This document shows, piece after piece, positions 1-11,110 of a stretch of 64,000 nt of DNA (its first letter is position 1; every line of letters starts with the position of its first letter). The position numbers and the translations under genes were made by a program. Source of the DNA: Camellia lanceoleosa. Its lineage: Eukaryota; Streptophyta; Magnoliopsida; Ericales; Theaceae. The DNA lies in contig JANUSC010000388.1 in the NCBI GenBank assembly GCA_025200525.1, forward strand, positions 67,501-131,500. Direction: 5' to 3'. The notes under the pieces were generated by a model. The model was not told the origin of the DNA and did no database searches. It worked only from the letters and a program-made list of their open reading frames with translations.

Positions 1-1680
1 CTGCTCCAAGCAGCTTCACCACTTCGTCCTTGATGTTGAGCTCCACCTCGGGCTTATAAAATCTTACCCCTTGCTTGACTGGGTGAGCCAGGGGGATGAC
101 GTTCAAACGGTGCATGGTAACATCTTTGTCTAATCCTGGCATTTCTTCATATGTCCATGCGAAAACATCCGAATACTTTCTGATCAACTCGATGAGGGGC
201 CCTCTTTGTTCTGCTAGAAGATCTTTGCAAATGAAGATAGGACGCCTGGGTTCTCCTTCAGGGGCTATGTTGATTTCTTCCAGTTCTTGCTTTTGGGGCC
301 GGGGGCCATCCTGTAAACACTCTGGAGCAGGTCGGACTTCTTGCAATCCATCTTGCTTGGCGGGGATTTGGTTTGGAGATGAAATGGCTGCCCTGGCAAG
401 GGGTTTAACTTTTGAGCCTTCGGCTCCATCCAAATGAGTTACCCCAGGACAACAGGATTTGTCAAAGTGTTTATCTGTTGCTGGAAAAGCCACATCTTTT
501 TTTTTCTCCTTCTACTTTTCTTGTCTCTACTTTTTTTATTCTTTGCCATTGGCGGGCGTTGGGCCAGCGCAGACAAGGTGTAGCAACAGTGATCTTCTCC
601 ACTTAGTTCACGATGGGCGATTGCTACGTCGTCTGGCTGGGGGTCGGCATTGGTAACATTTGCCAACCCCTCGCACTGTTATAAACAGTATACCATTATG
701 CCATCTTTTGTTTGAAACCGGGTGACTTTAGGGAGCTTTCTTGAGGGCTCTAATTTGGTGAATGTTTTTCTGCGAGGTGGTGATGAATCTTCTTCAGAGA
801 GGTCATCCCAGTTAGGTATAGGAGTTCCTCGAAGTGGCAGGGGAGGTTCATCTTCATCGACATGATTGTAAAATACTGCATCTGCCATGTGAGCTTCATC
901 TATTCAAAAAGGCTTTTGAGAGCCAGCTATGGCTACTACCTCATTGTTGTAGATGACACATTGATGGTAGGTGGACGGGATCGCAGCATATCTGTGAAGC
1001 CAAGTTCTCCCTAGGAGAGCTTGATAGGTCGTTTCTGCTTCTATAACATGGAACTTAGTGGTAGAGCGAATTGGTCCCACTGCTAAGTCTAACTGGACAT
1101 GACCTATGGTTTTAATTTTTTGGCTTCCAAAACCGGTGATGGAGATGGGCTGTCTGACTAAGTGCTTTTATGGGATCCCGGCTGCCTGGAAAGTAGAATA
1201 AGGCATCACATTGAGTGAAGCTCCTCCATCCATGAATCCTCTTTGAAACTCCATCCCATTGATGAATACTAGGACGTAGAGGGGACGGTTATGTGGAAAC
1301 AGTACTTGCTTGTCGGCCTCGGTAAAGGTTATCGCCAAGGAGTTATCTCGAAATACTTTCCTTACTGATCCGCTTACACTCATGCACGTTTCACCATTAT
1401 GCTCCGCAAGTCTTAAAAAGGCCTTGGTGGCTTCAAAGTGTGTTGCTTCAGATAGGCCGAATTGGTCGAAGAACCACTTAAACTTTGTCGATTTTTTAAG
1501 CGCTATCACACGCCTGGTCTCAAAGTCCGGGCAAGTGGAAGCTGGGAGTTCAGAGAGCTCGCACACCATTGTCTCTTCCATCTCGTCATAATGCGAAAGC
1601 ATCATGACCGTCTTGCCATTATCCTTGTGGCGCAGGAGAGGATCTTTCAAGACATCTTCTGTTTGGCGAGGTAGCTCCAA
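1..1680 (-). pseudogene. Tat-lineage Gypsy pol start (protease-like and RT N-terminus), partial
   Basis: Reading the minus strand, 1680-1168 encodes a protease-like region ending in LYVLVFINGMEFQRGF followed by MDGGASLNVMP, the form of the aspartic protease box (usually D-S/T-G) seen in plant Tat/Ogre-type Gypsy elements. A stop codon at about 1168 interrupts it. The same frame then continues with ALLGRTWLHRYAAIPSTYHQ (about 1035-975), a hallmark of this lineage. Near the window edge the minus strand reads DVFAWTYEEMPGLD (about 180-140) and VKQGVRFYKPEVE, the start of the RT region. The RT core, RNase H and integrase lie beyond base 1. Stops and frame changes (for example near 900 and 660) make this a pseudogene. 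The lineage call comes from these motifs and from the primer-binding site at 3169. Confidence 0.85.
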
Positions 1681-3150
1681 GCGTCGTCAGACATCATTTT
1701 TCTAACTAGAGATCTGAGTGTCCAACATTCCGTAGTAGGATGTTTAACGGAACGATGGTATATGCAATAGTTTGCCCGCGCTTGATCCTTTTTGGTAACA
1801 GGTTGCCTTGGCTCGGGGAGGTGAACTTTTCCATCTTCTACCTAGGCGTTGAGGAGTGCCTGTGCCTCGTTTACTGAGATAGGTAATGGCGGGGAATTTG
1901 ATCGAACTTTCTCCTTTTTGCCTGCGGGTCTTCTCTTCCACCAGAGGAGCCTTTGGCTGCATATACATGGTTGCGTCGGTTAGGCCTCCATGAGGAAGGT
2001 TGAGGTGCCGTTGGTCGCCATGAGTGGGGTTGTGGTGTTGATATTCGTGCCCCTGATCTTACTGTTTCACTTATGTTTCGAGCCGCAGCACATAAAGCAG
2101 AAAAGTTAGGGAAGTGGTGGTTAACCAACTGGAGTTTATAAGTCGTGAGCATTCCTTCAATGCACAATGACACCAGTTGGTGTTCTTCCATCGGGTCTTG
2201 AATGTCTACTGCTTTTTCCCTGGAATGGCGGACGTAAAGATGTCCTCCCCAAGTCGTTGTGTTTCCCTCATGAGATGAAGGGTGGTTAACCTTTCTTCAA
2301 CGTAGAAGACCTTGATGTAAAACTTTTTTACCAAGTCTTCCCATGAAGAAATAGAGCCAGGAGTGAGGTTAGCATACAACGAGAATGCTCGATCTGTGAG
2401 GGATTTGGAGAATTCCCTCATACGGAGGTTTTGGTCCTCTCGGTGAGCTCCAAGGGCGTCAAGAAAGCGTGAAGCATGCTCCCTGGCGTTCCCTTTTCGT
2501 CCGTCGAAGCGAACAAACTTGGGTACTGTATATCCCGCCGGATATGGAAGACTTGCAATGTGAATAGGGTAAGGGGGACGAAGGTCCAATTCTGGAGAGG
2601 CAGGGATGTGACCTTTGTTTGTCTGAAGTAGACTGTGTATGTGCTCTTTTACTACTTCCAATGTTAATGGCTGGGAAGGATTCTGATCCACCGGGAGAGC
2701 AAGAGAGCTAGTCGAAGTCACTACGGTGGGAACTCCGCTGATGGATCCAACTTGCGGTGGGGGTATTTGGCTGGGAGCTGTCGGAGGGAGCGGGGCAACT
2801 GTTTGTCCTCCCGCCTGGGTTCGTAAGTTGTTTTGCGTAGCGAGGTTGGCTTCCGAGCCATTCTGGACTAATGGCGGAGCGCCATTTTGTGATGTTGAAA
2901 GAGGGTTAGACAATGATGGAAGTGTAGATGCCCTTTGTAAGGCTAGTAGGGCATCCATTAAGAGTTGTTGGTTCTGTTGAAGAGAGGTGACGCTCTCAGT
3001 CAATGCACGTAGTTGGTCCGCTATGACCGGTTGGGAGGATTGTTCTTCTGGAGAGCCACCGGAGTTGTGTTCGGAGGTCTCCGCCCGGGTCTTCCTACCG
3101 CCACCTTGGGATGTCGCTATTCCAGTTCCAGTGTTCTTTTTGGGTGCCAT
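1680..3150 (-). pseudogene. Tat-lineage Gypsy gag
   Basis: The ATG at 3150 is the first after the primer-binding site and opens a 314-residue frame (MAPKKNTGTGIATSQGGG). It has a Ser/Gln/Pro-rich N-terminus and then a capsid-like retrotransposon gag domain (PKFVRFDGRKGNAREHASRF, SSWEDLVKKFY). A frameshift near 2215-2235 moves the reading to the next frame, where MEEHQLVSLCIEGM and FPNFSALCAAARN complete the gag domain down to 1871. Downstream, YCIYHRSVKHPTTECWTLR (about 1760-1700) resembles the short nucleocapsid-like stretch before the protease. In a live element Gag would form the virus-like particle. Here the frameshift predicts no full-length product. Confidence 0.85.
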
Positions 3151-3168
3151 GTGAAGCGAGCACCACTC

Positions 3169-3186
3169 TTCCCCAGCAGAGTATAA
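3169..3186 (-). promoter_or_regulatory. Primer-binding site of the Tat-type element
   Basis: The minus strand reads CTCTGCTGGGGAAG just inside the LTR end. This matches the 3' part of the primer site typical of Ogre/Tat elements (TGGCGACTCTGCTGGGGA), while the first bases have diverged. It sits between the LTR edge at 3187 and the gag ATG at 3150. Confidence 0.65.
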
Positions 3187-3401
3187 TGTGGGTGAGAGGT
3201 GTGGTTAGAGGTAGTCCGGGAAGATGGCGGGCACTTCAATGGCCTGAGATCACCGGAGGTGGAGAGGAGGAGGTCAAGGCAAGCTTGGAGAGAGAGAGGT
3301 TGGCAGTGATAGACCTTGAACACTAATGCAAAGTATGAGAGGGGTGTTTAAGCATGAGACTTGGTTGTATTGTTGTTGTGTCTCGCTGCATATACGATAC
3401 G

Positions 3402-3408
3402 TTATATA
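3402..3408 (-). promoter_or_regulatory. Probable TATA box of the Tat LTR
   Basis: The minus strand reads CCTATATAAC here, downstream of the G-box repeats and about 215 bases before the LTR end. That is a normal place for the core promoter of a long LTR. No transcript evidence is available. Confidence 0.5.
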
Positions 3409-4083
3409 GGCCACAGGAGTATTGGAGCCCAAGCAAACTGTTAGACAGGTGGCTCGTTCCCCTCAACTCTGCTAGAAGTAATATAAGCCCTTCTGCCGTC
3501 TGTGGCTTGCCGGAAGGTGGAGAGCAACATTTCATGGCAGGCGGAAAGTAACGTTTCGTATATGCATCGGGTGACATGAACGTAAGGTCATTGTTGCCTC
3601 TTCTCCAAGCCTGGTCAAGATGGAGTTGTCTTAGCAAGAAGACAACCATCTCGACGATCCCATGACCTCAGCCGCCAGTCCAGTATCCTCTCATGATCCC
3701 GAGCAGTAGTGCCTGGGTCCTGCTCCCAACCCAGGCGTCCAAGTAGGTGAATGGGCTAGGGCCCACCTTAGTGTTTAGGAGAGCCATGGGCTCGCTTCCA
3801 GGCAACCAAATAGGAGAATGGGCCACGGGCTTATCACAATGTTTAGGAGAGCCAGTATTTATCAATCGAAGTCCAAGTGAGCCGGGGGCTGATTGTATTG
3901 TTGTTTGGCCTTGGAGCGAGGTATGAAGGACCATGGGCCCTGGGGCCATGGTGTTGCCTGTTGTAGGGCTCTTCATATCTAGATATATTTGGGCTTGTAC
4001 ATATGCTCCCGCTTAGGCTAAGCATATAGTTTTGGTTGCCTTGGCAAAGGGCGCCCATAGGGCTCGCCATGTATCAAACATAC

Positions 4084-4251
4084 GACATGCCCGACGTGGT
4101 GCCTTATCGGTCTGCCACGTGGGTGACACATGGGGCCCATGGGGCTTGCCATGTATCAATCATACGACATGCCCGACGTGGTGCCTTATCGGTCTGCCAC
4201 GTGGGTAGGGTTGACATGCCCGACGTGGTGCCTTATTGGTCTGCCACGTGG
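4084..4251 (-). repeat. Three 39-base repeats, each with a G-box, in the LTR U3
   Basis: Near-identical units lie at 4084-4122, 4166-4204 and 4213-4251. Each begins GACATGCCCGACGTGG and ends CTGCCACGTGG. Each therefore carries the palindromic G-box CCACGTGG plus an ACGTGG core, recognition cores of plant bZIP and bHLH factors. They lie 66-234 bases inside the LTR on its U3 side, where enhancers sit. Only one base (TATCGG to TATTGG) differs in the third copy. Enhancer function is inferred from sequence and position. Confidence 0.8.
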
Positions 4252-4329
4252 ATGGGGTTTTGGTGATGTAGCACCTGTAGGGCTTGCTACGTATTGAGCT
4301 TGATACAAGTACCCACAATAAGCAATCCT

Positions 4330-5330
4330 AAATAACAAAAATATTCACTCTTAGATAGTTCTTGATTCACAATCTTCACCTCTCCTCTACTTCCATTATT
4401 AATATTACTAAAATTACACTCCATGTACTTTGGCTTAATTCTGCTTATCCTAAATCCTTTAAATTCAAATGCTTCTCTCCAAGTCTCCAACTTAGTGTTA
4501 CTCCTCTAGTCTCATCCACCAATGCGATATCATCTATAAAAAGCATACACCACGGCACATCATCCTGCATATTTCTCGTCAACTCATCCATAACTAAAGC
4601 AAAAATATAAAGACTTAAGGTAGATCCTTGGTGTAATCCCACAATAATTGGAAATCCACTTGTCTCTCCAGTAGGCGATCTAATAGTGGTCACCACACCT
4701 TCATACATGTCCTCAATTACATTAATGTATCCTTTTGTCACCCCTTTCTTCTCTAGCACCCACCAGATTATATCCTGAGACACTTTCTCATATACTTTCT
4801 CAAGATTAATAAAAACCATTTAAATGTCTCTTTTCTCTTCTCTATATTTTTCTATTACTCTCCTTAAAAGATAGATCTCTTCCATTGTTGACCTACCAAG
4901 CATAAATCCAAATTGTTTCTCTGACTCCTCTATTATATCTCGCAATCGACGTTCCACCACTCTCTCCCACACTTTCATTATATGACACTTTAGCTTGATT
5001 CCTCTATAGTTGTTGCAATTCTGGACATCTTCTTTATTCTCATAAATTGGCACTAAAATACTCTTCCTCCACTCCTCTGACATTTTCCTAGTCAATAAAA
5101 TCTTGCTAAATAATCTAGTCAACCAAACAACTCCCTTCTTACCCAAACATTTTCCAAGCTTCAATAGGGATATCATCGGATCCTAAAACTTTATTCGATT
5201 TCATCTTCTTAAGTGCAATTTCTACTTCAAAATTCCTAATCCTGCGATAGAACCTGCAACCTTGGTTTTCCTGATTACTGGCTACTTCATCCCCTTTCGA
5301 CCTTCCTCCATGTTTCTCATTTAACAATTT
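4330..5330 (-). pseudogene. RTE LINE reverse transcriptase fragments
   Basis: Three overlapping minus-strand frames show RT landmarks in order: VEIALKKMKSNKVLGSDDIP (5250-5190), WRKSILVPIYENKEDVQNC with NNYRGIKL (5070-5000), FGFMLGRSTMEEIYLLRR (4915-4860), then FINLEKVYEKV (4815), GLHQGSTLSLYIFALVMDEL (4640-4580) and the catalytic FIDDIALVDETR (4545-4510). The FxDD aspartates are kept, but the coding region is broken into frames (5327-5139, 5176-4820, 4819-4445, 4490-4287). In life it would copy element RNA at the nicked target. Confidence 0.85.
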
Positions 5331-6244
5331 CTCAAAATAGATCTTTCACCTCACCTTAATCTCTTCATCCTTCACTAACACCTTAGAGTCCTCACTCTTG
5401 ATGCACTTAATTTGATTAAAATCTCTTATTTTCCTCTCTTATCTTAGCAAGTTTGTATATTCTCCTCTCCCTCCTTACTATCTAATCTAGTGTATAGGTC
5501 ATCATAGGCTTTCAACTTAGCATCTCTCACTATTTTTTTGATCTCCTTATTAGTCAATCTGTACCTCTTAAGGTTTTTCTCAATTCTATCCTTATGTCAT
5601 TTTTTAACGCACTCTTTTTTCATCTTCACCACCAAGTTTCCTTAGAGTTGAGTCCCTTTCCTTTCAACCCAAGGACTTCCCTTGAGATTCTCCTCATACA
5701 ATTAGCCATCGAATTCCACATAGTGTTAGCATCATCTTCCAAGTCTTAAGTACCTTCTTTATCCATTCTATTTTTGAATATTTCTAATTTATCCCCTTTT
5801 AGGTTCCACCATCTCGTCCTATGATGCTCAATATCCTTCCTAGCTTAGTATTTCCCTTTAAAGCATAGATCTAGTACCAAAATCCTACGTTGAAACGTCA
5901 GGCTCTCTCTTGAATTCACCTTACAGTTGCTGCATTTTAGACAATCCACTTTTCTTAGTAGAAAATAATCTATTTGGCTCCTAATTAACCAAATGCTCCT
6001 CTCTCTTTTTAAATATAGTATTAGCCACCACTAAGTCAAAAGCCAATACAAAATTTACAACTCTCTCCAGCCTCATTTCTATCACCAAAACCATACCCAC
6101 CATGCACCCTCTCATAACCTAGTTTATCTATTCCTACATGGCTGTTGAAATCTCCACCGATCACTAGGTTCTCTCCTACGGGTATCTCCTATGATACCTC
6201 ATCCATTTGGTCCCAAAAATCTCTCTTAGTCTGATCATCTAATC

Positions 6245-6600
6245 CTACTTGGGGGCATATGCACTAATAACATTCACTATATTCTCTCCAATAACTAGTT
6301 TAATTAACATAATCCTATCACATTTCCTAATGACCGCAGCTACATTTTTGACAAGACCCTTGGCAACTATTATTCCTATCCCATTCCTGTGTCTATCCTT
6401 GCCGCTGTAATATAGTTTAAAACCGATATTTTCTATTTCCCTAGCTTTCTCACCTATCCACTTAGTTTCTTGTACGCAAGCTATACAAACTCTCCTCCTA
6501 ATCATGACATCTACCAATTCTATAGTCTTACTAGTTAAAATTCCTACATTCCATGTGGTTACCCTAAACCTATAGTCTTGGACTAGCTTCTTTACCCGTG
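6245..6600 (-). pseudogene. RTE LINE apurinic-like endonuclease, N-terminal part
   Basis: The longest frame is 90 codons (6517-6245). It contains CIACVQETKWIGEKAREIEN, GFKLYYSGKDRHRNGIGI and IVNVISAYAPK, the QETKW and Y-S-G-x-x-x-x-x-x-G-I-G-I motifs of LINE endonucleases, including the acidic Glu of QETKW. Upstream, in another frame, WNVGS-like sequence is degraded. The C-terminal catalytic SDH box is not intact. The domain would nick the target DNA. Confidence 0.8.
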
Positions 6601-6735
6601 CTCATCCAAAAAAACGCATAAATCTTTTCCCATTTTTCACCGCACCCAGGTGTCGATGAGGTGCCCCTTGCTCACTTTTCGAAACACTCGGAGGCTGGCG
6701 CAATGCATCACTTAAGAGGAACAACCTAGTATTTA

Positions 6736-7929
6736 ATCGATTCAAAATAAGATTAATTTTCAGCTTAAATTAGCTTATATCCACAGACACAAAGCCCTAT
6801 GGACTAAATCTTTCATTCACTCAACTTAATACTCTTGTTTATATGATACACCATATATATAGAGTGAGAGATACAATCAAATCCTTTCAGATAAGGAATT
6901 GAAATAAATCTAAGTTACAAAAAATCATAATAAGTACAAATCATGAGATCTCCATATATTTTAATATCTTCCATATTTTTCTGATAGCTTTGACAATATA
7001 ATCTTATCTTCAGCACTCCCCATAAAGTTGGAACACAGAACAGTTGAAGTGAAGTGTCCAACTTGAACTCAAAAATAGGATGATCATCACAAATAACTAC
7101 AATGAAGTTGTCAAAAGACAACAACAATTGTAATAACTCCCTTTAATGACAACTTCACTGAACATAGGTAAGGAACCAACATCTTGCAATAGAGAAACGT
7201 GCATTGAATCAATCATGATGGCAGTAAAAGAAACCACCTGAAAGAGAGAAAGCAACAAGGCCGAAGCAACTGCAAATCACCACAAACTGAAAGGCCGTAA
7301 AAATGGCATTTCACAAAGAATGCTACTGAACACACCAGTAGCCTAAAAATAAAAAAAGAACCAAATATATGCTTACCATATTAGCACAAGGACCCTAAAA
7401 GGGTAGAGAAATAGCCAAAAAACTCGGCGTATCACAAAATAATGCTACCGAACACAACAACAGTCCCAAAACAAGTAAAAATCACAAAGTTTGCTTATTA
7501 CATCAACAAACTATTGGTCAACTCAAGGAAGAGGGAAAACACCTTGATAACAAAGTGAGAAAGCACTCTAGAGAGAAACAAGCCAAGGGTTTGGTAGACT
7601 CTAATACCGAGTTGAATTTTGTAATAAGGCAATAAGGTTGAATATGAAGAGATAATAGATACAGAAAGAGAAAAGAAAGAACATAAAGATTAAACGTGAT
7701 TCAACCAATGTTAGCTTACATCTACACACACAAAGCCCTATGGGCTACATCTTTTATGCACTCGACTTAATACTCTTGTTTACATGATACACCATATATA
7801 TATAGAGAGAGAGAGAGTGGGAGATACAATCAAATCCCTTTAAATAAGGAATTGAAATAAATCAAAAATAAAAAAAATAAAAAAAATCACAATAAGCACA
7901 ATTTATAGGATCTCCATATATTCTAATAG
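6736..7929 (-). mobile_element. Non-autonomous Copia-derived LTR element
   Basis: Two similar roughly 250-base blocks (about 6736-7015 and 7612-7929) flank about 600 bases with no coding capacity. Shared text includes ACAAAGCCCTATGG, CTCTTGTTTA and GATACACCATATATA. In minus orientation the 5' LTR is 7929-7612, a primer-binding site follows at 7610-7597, and a purine tract (TTTATGGGGAG, 7027-7016) precedes the 3' LTR start TGCTGAAGATAAG at 7015. The left edge near 6736 is fuzzy, and the 5' LTR seems to lack its first bases. This fits a TRIM/LARD-like derivative of a Copia family. No gag or pol remains. Confidence 0.7.
7597..7610 (-). promoter_or_regulatory. Copia-type primer-binding site
   Basis: The minus strand reads CGGTATTAGAGTC, two mismatches from the initiator tRNA-Met site TGGTATCAGAGC used by most plant Copia elements. 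It lies directly after the 5' LTR-like block ending ATTCAACT. Confidence 0.65.
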
Positions 7930-8035
7930 AGTCTGTGTCACATCTTCTTCTTCATTGCCAACATTTCAGATTTGGGGATTATTTTTGCAGTGTTTGGTCT
8001 AGATTGGGTGCAACCAAGGATTATGAAGGAGGTGT
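7930..8035 (+). mobile_element. L1-type LINE 3' fragment, left half
   Basis: The plus strand translates as ESVSHLLLHCQHFRFGDYF followed by FGLDWVQPRIMKEV. This is the zinc-ribbon (zf-RVT) region near the end of plant L1 ORF2, and it closely resembles the same region of the second L1 at 10,640-10,780. The reading is cut at 8035 by a solo LTR and resumes at 13,187. Its left end abuts the Copia-derived element. Confidence 0.8.
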
Positions 8036-8060
8036 TGTAACGACTGAAAAAAAAAATTTG

Positions 8061-8215
8061 AGCTTTTATTTAATATAATTAAGCACCAATTAAGTCCACA
8101 AGTTTCTATTTATCAAAAAAAAAATTAAGTCCACTAGTTTCCTTAATCATTTGAGCTTTTATTTAATATAATTAAGCACCAATTAAGCTTAATTAATTAT
8201 AATTAAGTCCACGAG
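8061..8215. repeat. Local duplication near the solo-LTR start, with a LINE-tail-like insert
   Basis: A 37-base block beginning TTGAGCTTTTATTTAATATA occurs at 8061 and again at 8152. The phrase AATTAAGTCCAC-N-AGT occurs three times (about 8089, 8128 and 8200). Between the first two lies TATTTATC followed by a run of A, the same tail that ends both L1 copies in this window. Confidence 0.7.
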
Positions 8216-9382
8216 TATCCCTAATGGTTTCAGTTTAGACCTTGTTTATTAATTTTTTGCGCATTCGTGTACCTCATTTTGCGTGCACTTGAGCACGATA
8301 TCCAAGACATGGAATTGCCAGATTTGGTATTAGATGTCCTTATGCTTGTGCAATATTACTGGTTAATCTAGAGATCCTAGTGAATTGGGAATCCCAATGC
8401 ATCGATTACCTCATTTCGCATATTGCGCGCACGCGGGCCTGATCCGATTTGAGATTTGAGACATGGACTCTCCGAGTTCAGAAACTATTATTTACGTATT
8501 TAATTGTTATCAGTTGACTCCACGAATTTCGTGAAATTCTAGTATAGAAATTGAGCATTTTTTTTGTGTCCGAAACTATACAATTTTTAGCTTGGGTTTT
8601 AAGGGAAGCACAAGACCCTTGAACTAAGCAAATATAATGTTTTTTTCTGTTTTTGGAATCCTGGAGGACCAGCTGAATCTCTCTCGCTCTTTTACCTCAC
8701 ATTTGTCATCTTTACCTCAAATAATGCATACAAACACTCGGGTTTTACTTGCACCTTCTTTTCCATTCACCATTTGGGAAATGCGTGTATATATATATAT
8801 GTATGTATACATGAATCTGATTTTTGAACCTAGGGTGAGGAAGATTCAATCTTAGCATTAGTTACGACTTTGGTTAAGGGTTAACCTAGGGTTAGTTTAG
8901 GGCCGTTAGGGTTGAGTTAGAAGGGGAGAAGCCCTCATTTCAGTCACTTCATTCTCCAAACCGTGACACTCTCCCACTCTCTTCTCTCTGTAAATTTGTC
9001 CCCTCCTCTCTCGACGATTCTCATACAAAACCCTTGTCTTGATTCTTGTTTGTCAAAGCAAGTGAGTGTCCTTGTGTTTTTAGGCCTAGAACCTTACTTT
9101 AAGGAGTGATTAGAAGACTTGAAAGTGGTTTTTAGTGTGTTTTGAAGATCAAAATTGAAGGACAAAGCTTGTTCTTGGAACATCTCTCCCTTTCAACCTC
9201 TTTCCTCCATATGTTTAGTTGTTAAAGCTTCGAAGAGGTAGGGTTTTTCTCATATCTCGCTTAGAAAGCATGCTAGCGTTTTATTTCAAAATTTATGGCA
9301 TGATTTTATCTATGGAAACATGATTAGTGTGTATTTCTTCTAAAATATGAGTTATTTAGTTGATTCATGCCTTTGTTTGTTT

Positions 9383-11110
9383 CTCATTTGTTGTATGCAA
9401 ATGATGCCCTAATTTTTTGTGGGCTGGGGATGGAGCAAGTGACTACTTGAGATGTATTCTGTTGTGTTTTTGAGGCATGATCGGGCCTCCGGGTGAATTT
9501 GAGGAAGTCCGAGTTGACTCCAGTGGGGGAGGTGGAGAGGTTGCCAGTGCTAGCGGCAATGTTGGGGTGTAGGGTATCGGCTTTACCGGTGACTTATCTG
9601 GGTTTGCCATTGGGAGCGACGTTTAAGGCAAAAAGGGTATGGGAAGGGGTTGTGGAACGCATTCAGCGCCGGTTAGTAGGGTGGAAGAGGCAATATCTTT
9701 CAAAAGGGGGAAGATTGACTTTGATAAAGAGTGTTGAGCAGCATTCCGACATACTTTTTGTCTTTGCATCTTATCCCGGTGTCTGTGTCACAGCAGATTG
9801 AGAAGCTTCAAAGGGAGTTCTTGTGGGGTAGTGGAGGGGAAGTTTGTTGGTATCATTTGGTGGATTAGGGGAGGATTTGCCAATTCGAAGTGGTAGGGGG
9901 TTTAGGGGTGCGGAGTTTGGTGACTTTTAATAGAGCTTTGTTGGGTAAATGATTGTGGTGGTTTGCTTAGGAGCCAAAAAGGGTGTGGAGATAGGTGGTG
10001 GCTGTTAAATATGGTTTAGGTAAGGGGGATTAGGGAATTGGGGAGGTGACTAGCTCTGATGGATGTGGGTTATGGAAAGGTATTTGATTGGGGAGAGTAG
10101 AGTTTTGGGATCAGGGGGGGTTCCGAGTAGGGGATGGGTCACGAGTGCATTTTTTGAAGGATTGGTGGTGTGGGGATGTTTTGATGAAAGATCGTTTCCC
10201 TTTGATCTTCACTATTGTGGTGGATTGGGACACTATTGTGGTGGATTAGGAGGCTATGGTGGCATCTTATTTGGGGGGTAGGGGGATGTGATGGCTTGGG
10301 AAATTAGGTTATGATGGCAGGTTAGGACTGGGAGGTTACTCAGTTGGTAGAGGTATGGCGTTACTTGTATGGGTTAGGGGTGGCTAGGGTAGAGGAGGAT
10401 GCCTTGGTGTGGAATGTGGTGGGGGCTAAGGGCCGTTTTTCTGTTTCATCATTCTACTGGAATATAGTGGTGGAGATGAAAAGGGATTTTCCATGGTAGA
10501 GTATTTGGGTTCCGGGGACTTCGTCTAAGGTGGCCTTCTTTATGTGGACGGCAACTTTGGGTCGGAATCTCACACTTGATAATTTGATGCCACGTGGTCA
10601 AATTTTAGTCAATTGGCGTTGTATGTGTTGTGAAAAAGCTGAATCTGTGGATCATTTGTTCTTGCATTGTCGTGTAACTTTTCGTTTGTGGGACTTTTCA
10701 TTTGTGGGGCTCTATATGTTCTCTCTTTGGGATTGTTTGGGTACAACCGAAAGGGGTGTTAGACATGTTGTGGAGTTGGTGTGGGGTTTGGGTTGGTCAT
10801 CGAAGGCGGCATGTGTGGGCTTTGGCGCTGTTGTGTTCTTTGGCGCTGTTGTGTTTGATGTGGTTAATGTGGTCCGAGCGGAATAGACAGACATTTTAGG
10901 AGGCGTCTCATTCTGTGTCTTGGCTTCAGGGTCATTTACTTACAGTTTTGTATAGTTGGGTTGAACGGAAGGTTGATCCAAATATGTTTGCTTTTTTAGA
11001 TTTTTTGGATGATGTGATTGGGTAGGAGTTGGTTTTTCTTTTGGGTTTTTCTGTATTCATTGCATCATTTTGATGATTTTCCAATAAAATGTTCATTTAT
11101 TTATCAAAAA
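9383..11110 (+). mobile_element. L1-type LINE, 5'-truncated, nested in the solo LTR
   Basis: Coding similarity begins at about 9383 with SHLLYANDALIFC, the RT catalytic YxDD region with its first Asp changed to Asn. It continues through FEA-SGLRVNLRKSEL, PVTYLGLPLG and VVERIQRRLVGWKRQYLSKG (RT thumb) to 9800. A decayed stretch follows, then a zinc-ribbon domain at 10,530-10,700 (MAFFMWTATLGRNLTLDNL, CEKAESVDHLFLHC). The element ends with a poly-A-like tail, TTTATCAAAAAA at about 11,100-11,110. Many stops make it dead. No clean target duplication was found. Confidence 0.85.

Larger units (their letters stand above)
3187..4317 (-). mobile_element. 5' LTR of the Tat-type Gypsy element
   Basis: On the minus strand the LTR starts TGTGGG at 4317 and ends CCCACA at 3187, a perfect 6-base terminal inverted pair. 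The primer-binding site follows directly. The outer flank at 4318-4322 is ATAAG, so the same five bases should flank the 3' LTR outside this window. The LTR interrupts an RTE LINE frame at 4318. It holds three 39-base G-box repeats near its start and a TATA box about 910 bases in. Confidence 0.75.
4318..6735 (-). mobile_element. RTE-clade LINE, 3'-interrupted
   Basis: This non-LTR retrotransposon lies on the minus strand with its 5' end at about 6735 and its 3' part cut off by the Tat LTR at 4317. In order it shows a 5' leader (6735-6600), an endonuclease (about 6600-6245), a decayed middle (6240-5330) and a reverse transcriptase (5330-4330). The two domains resemble plant RTE elements in sequence. 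Many stops and frameshifts are present and it is not active. The missing 3' end probably continues beyond the Tat element, outside the window. Confidence 0.85.
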
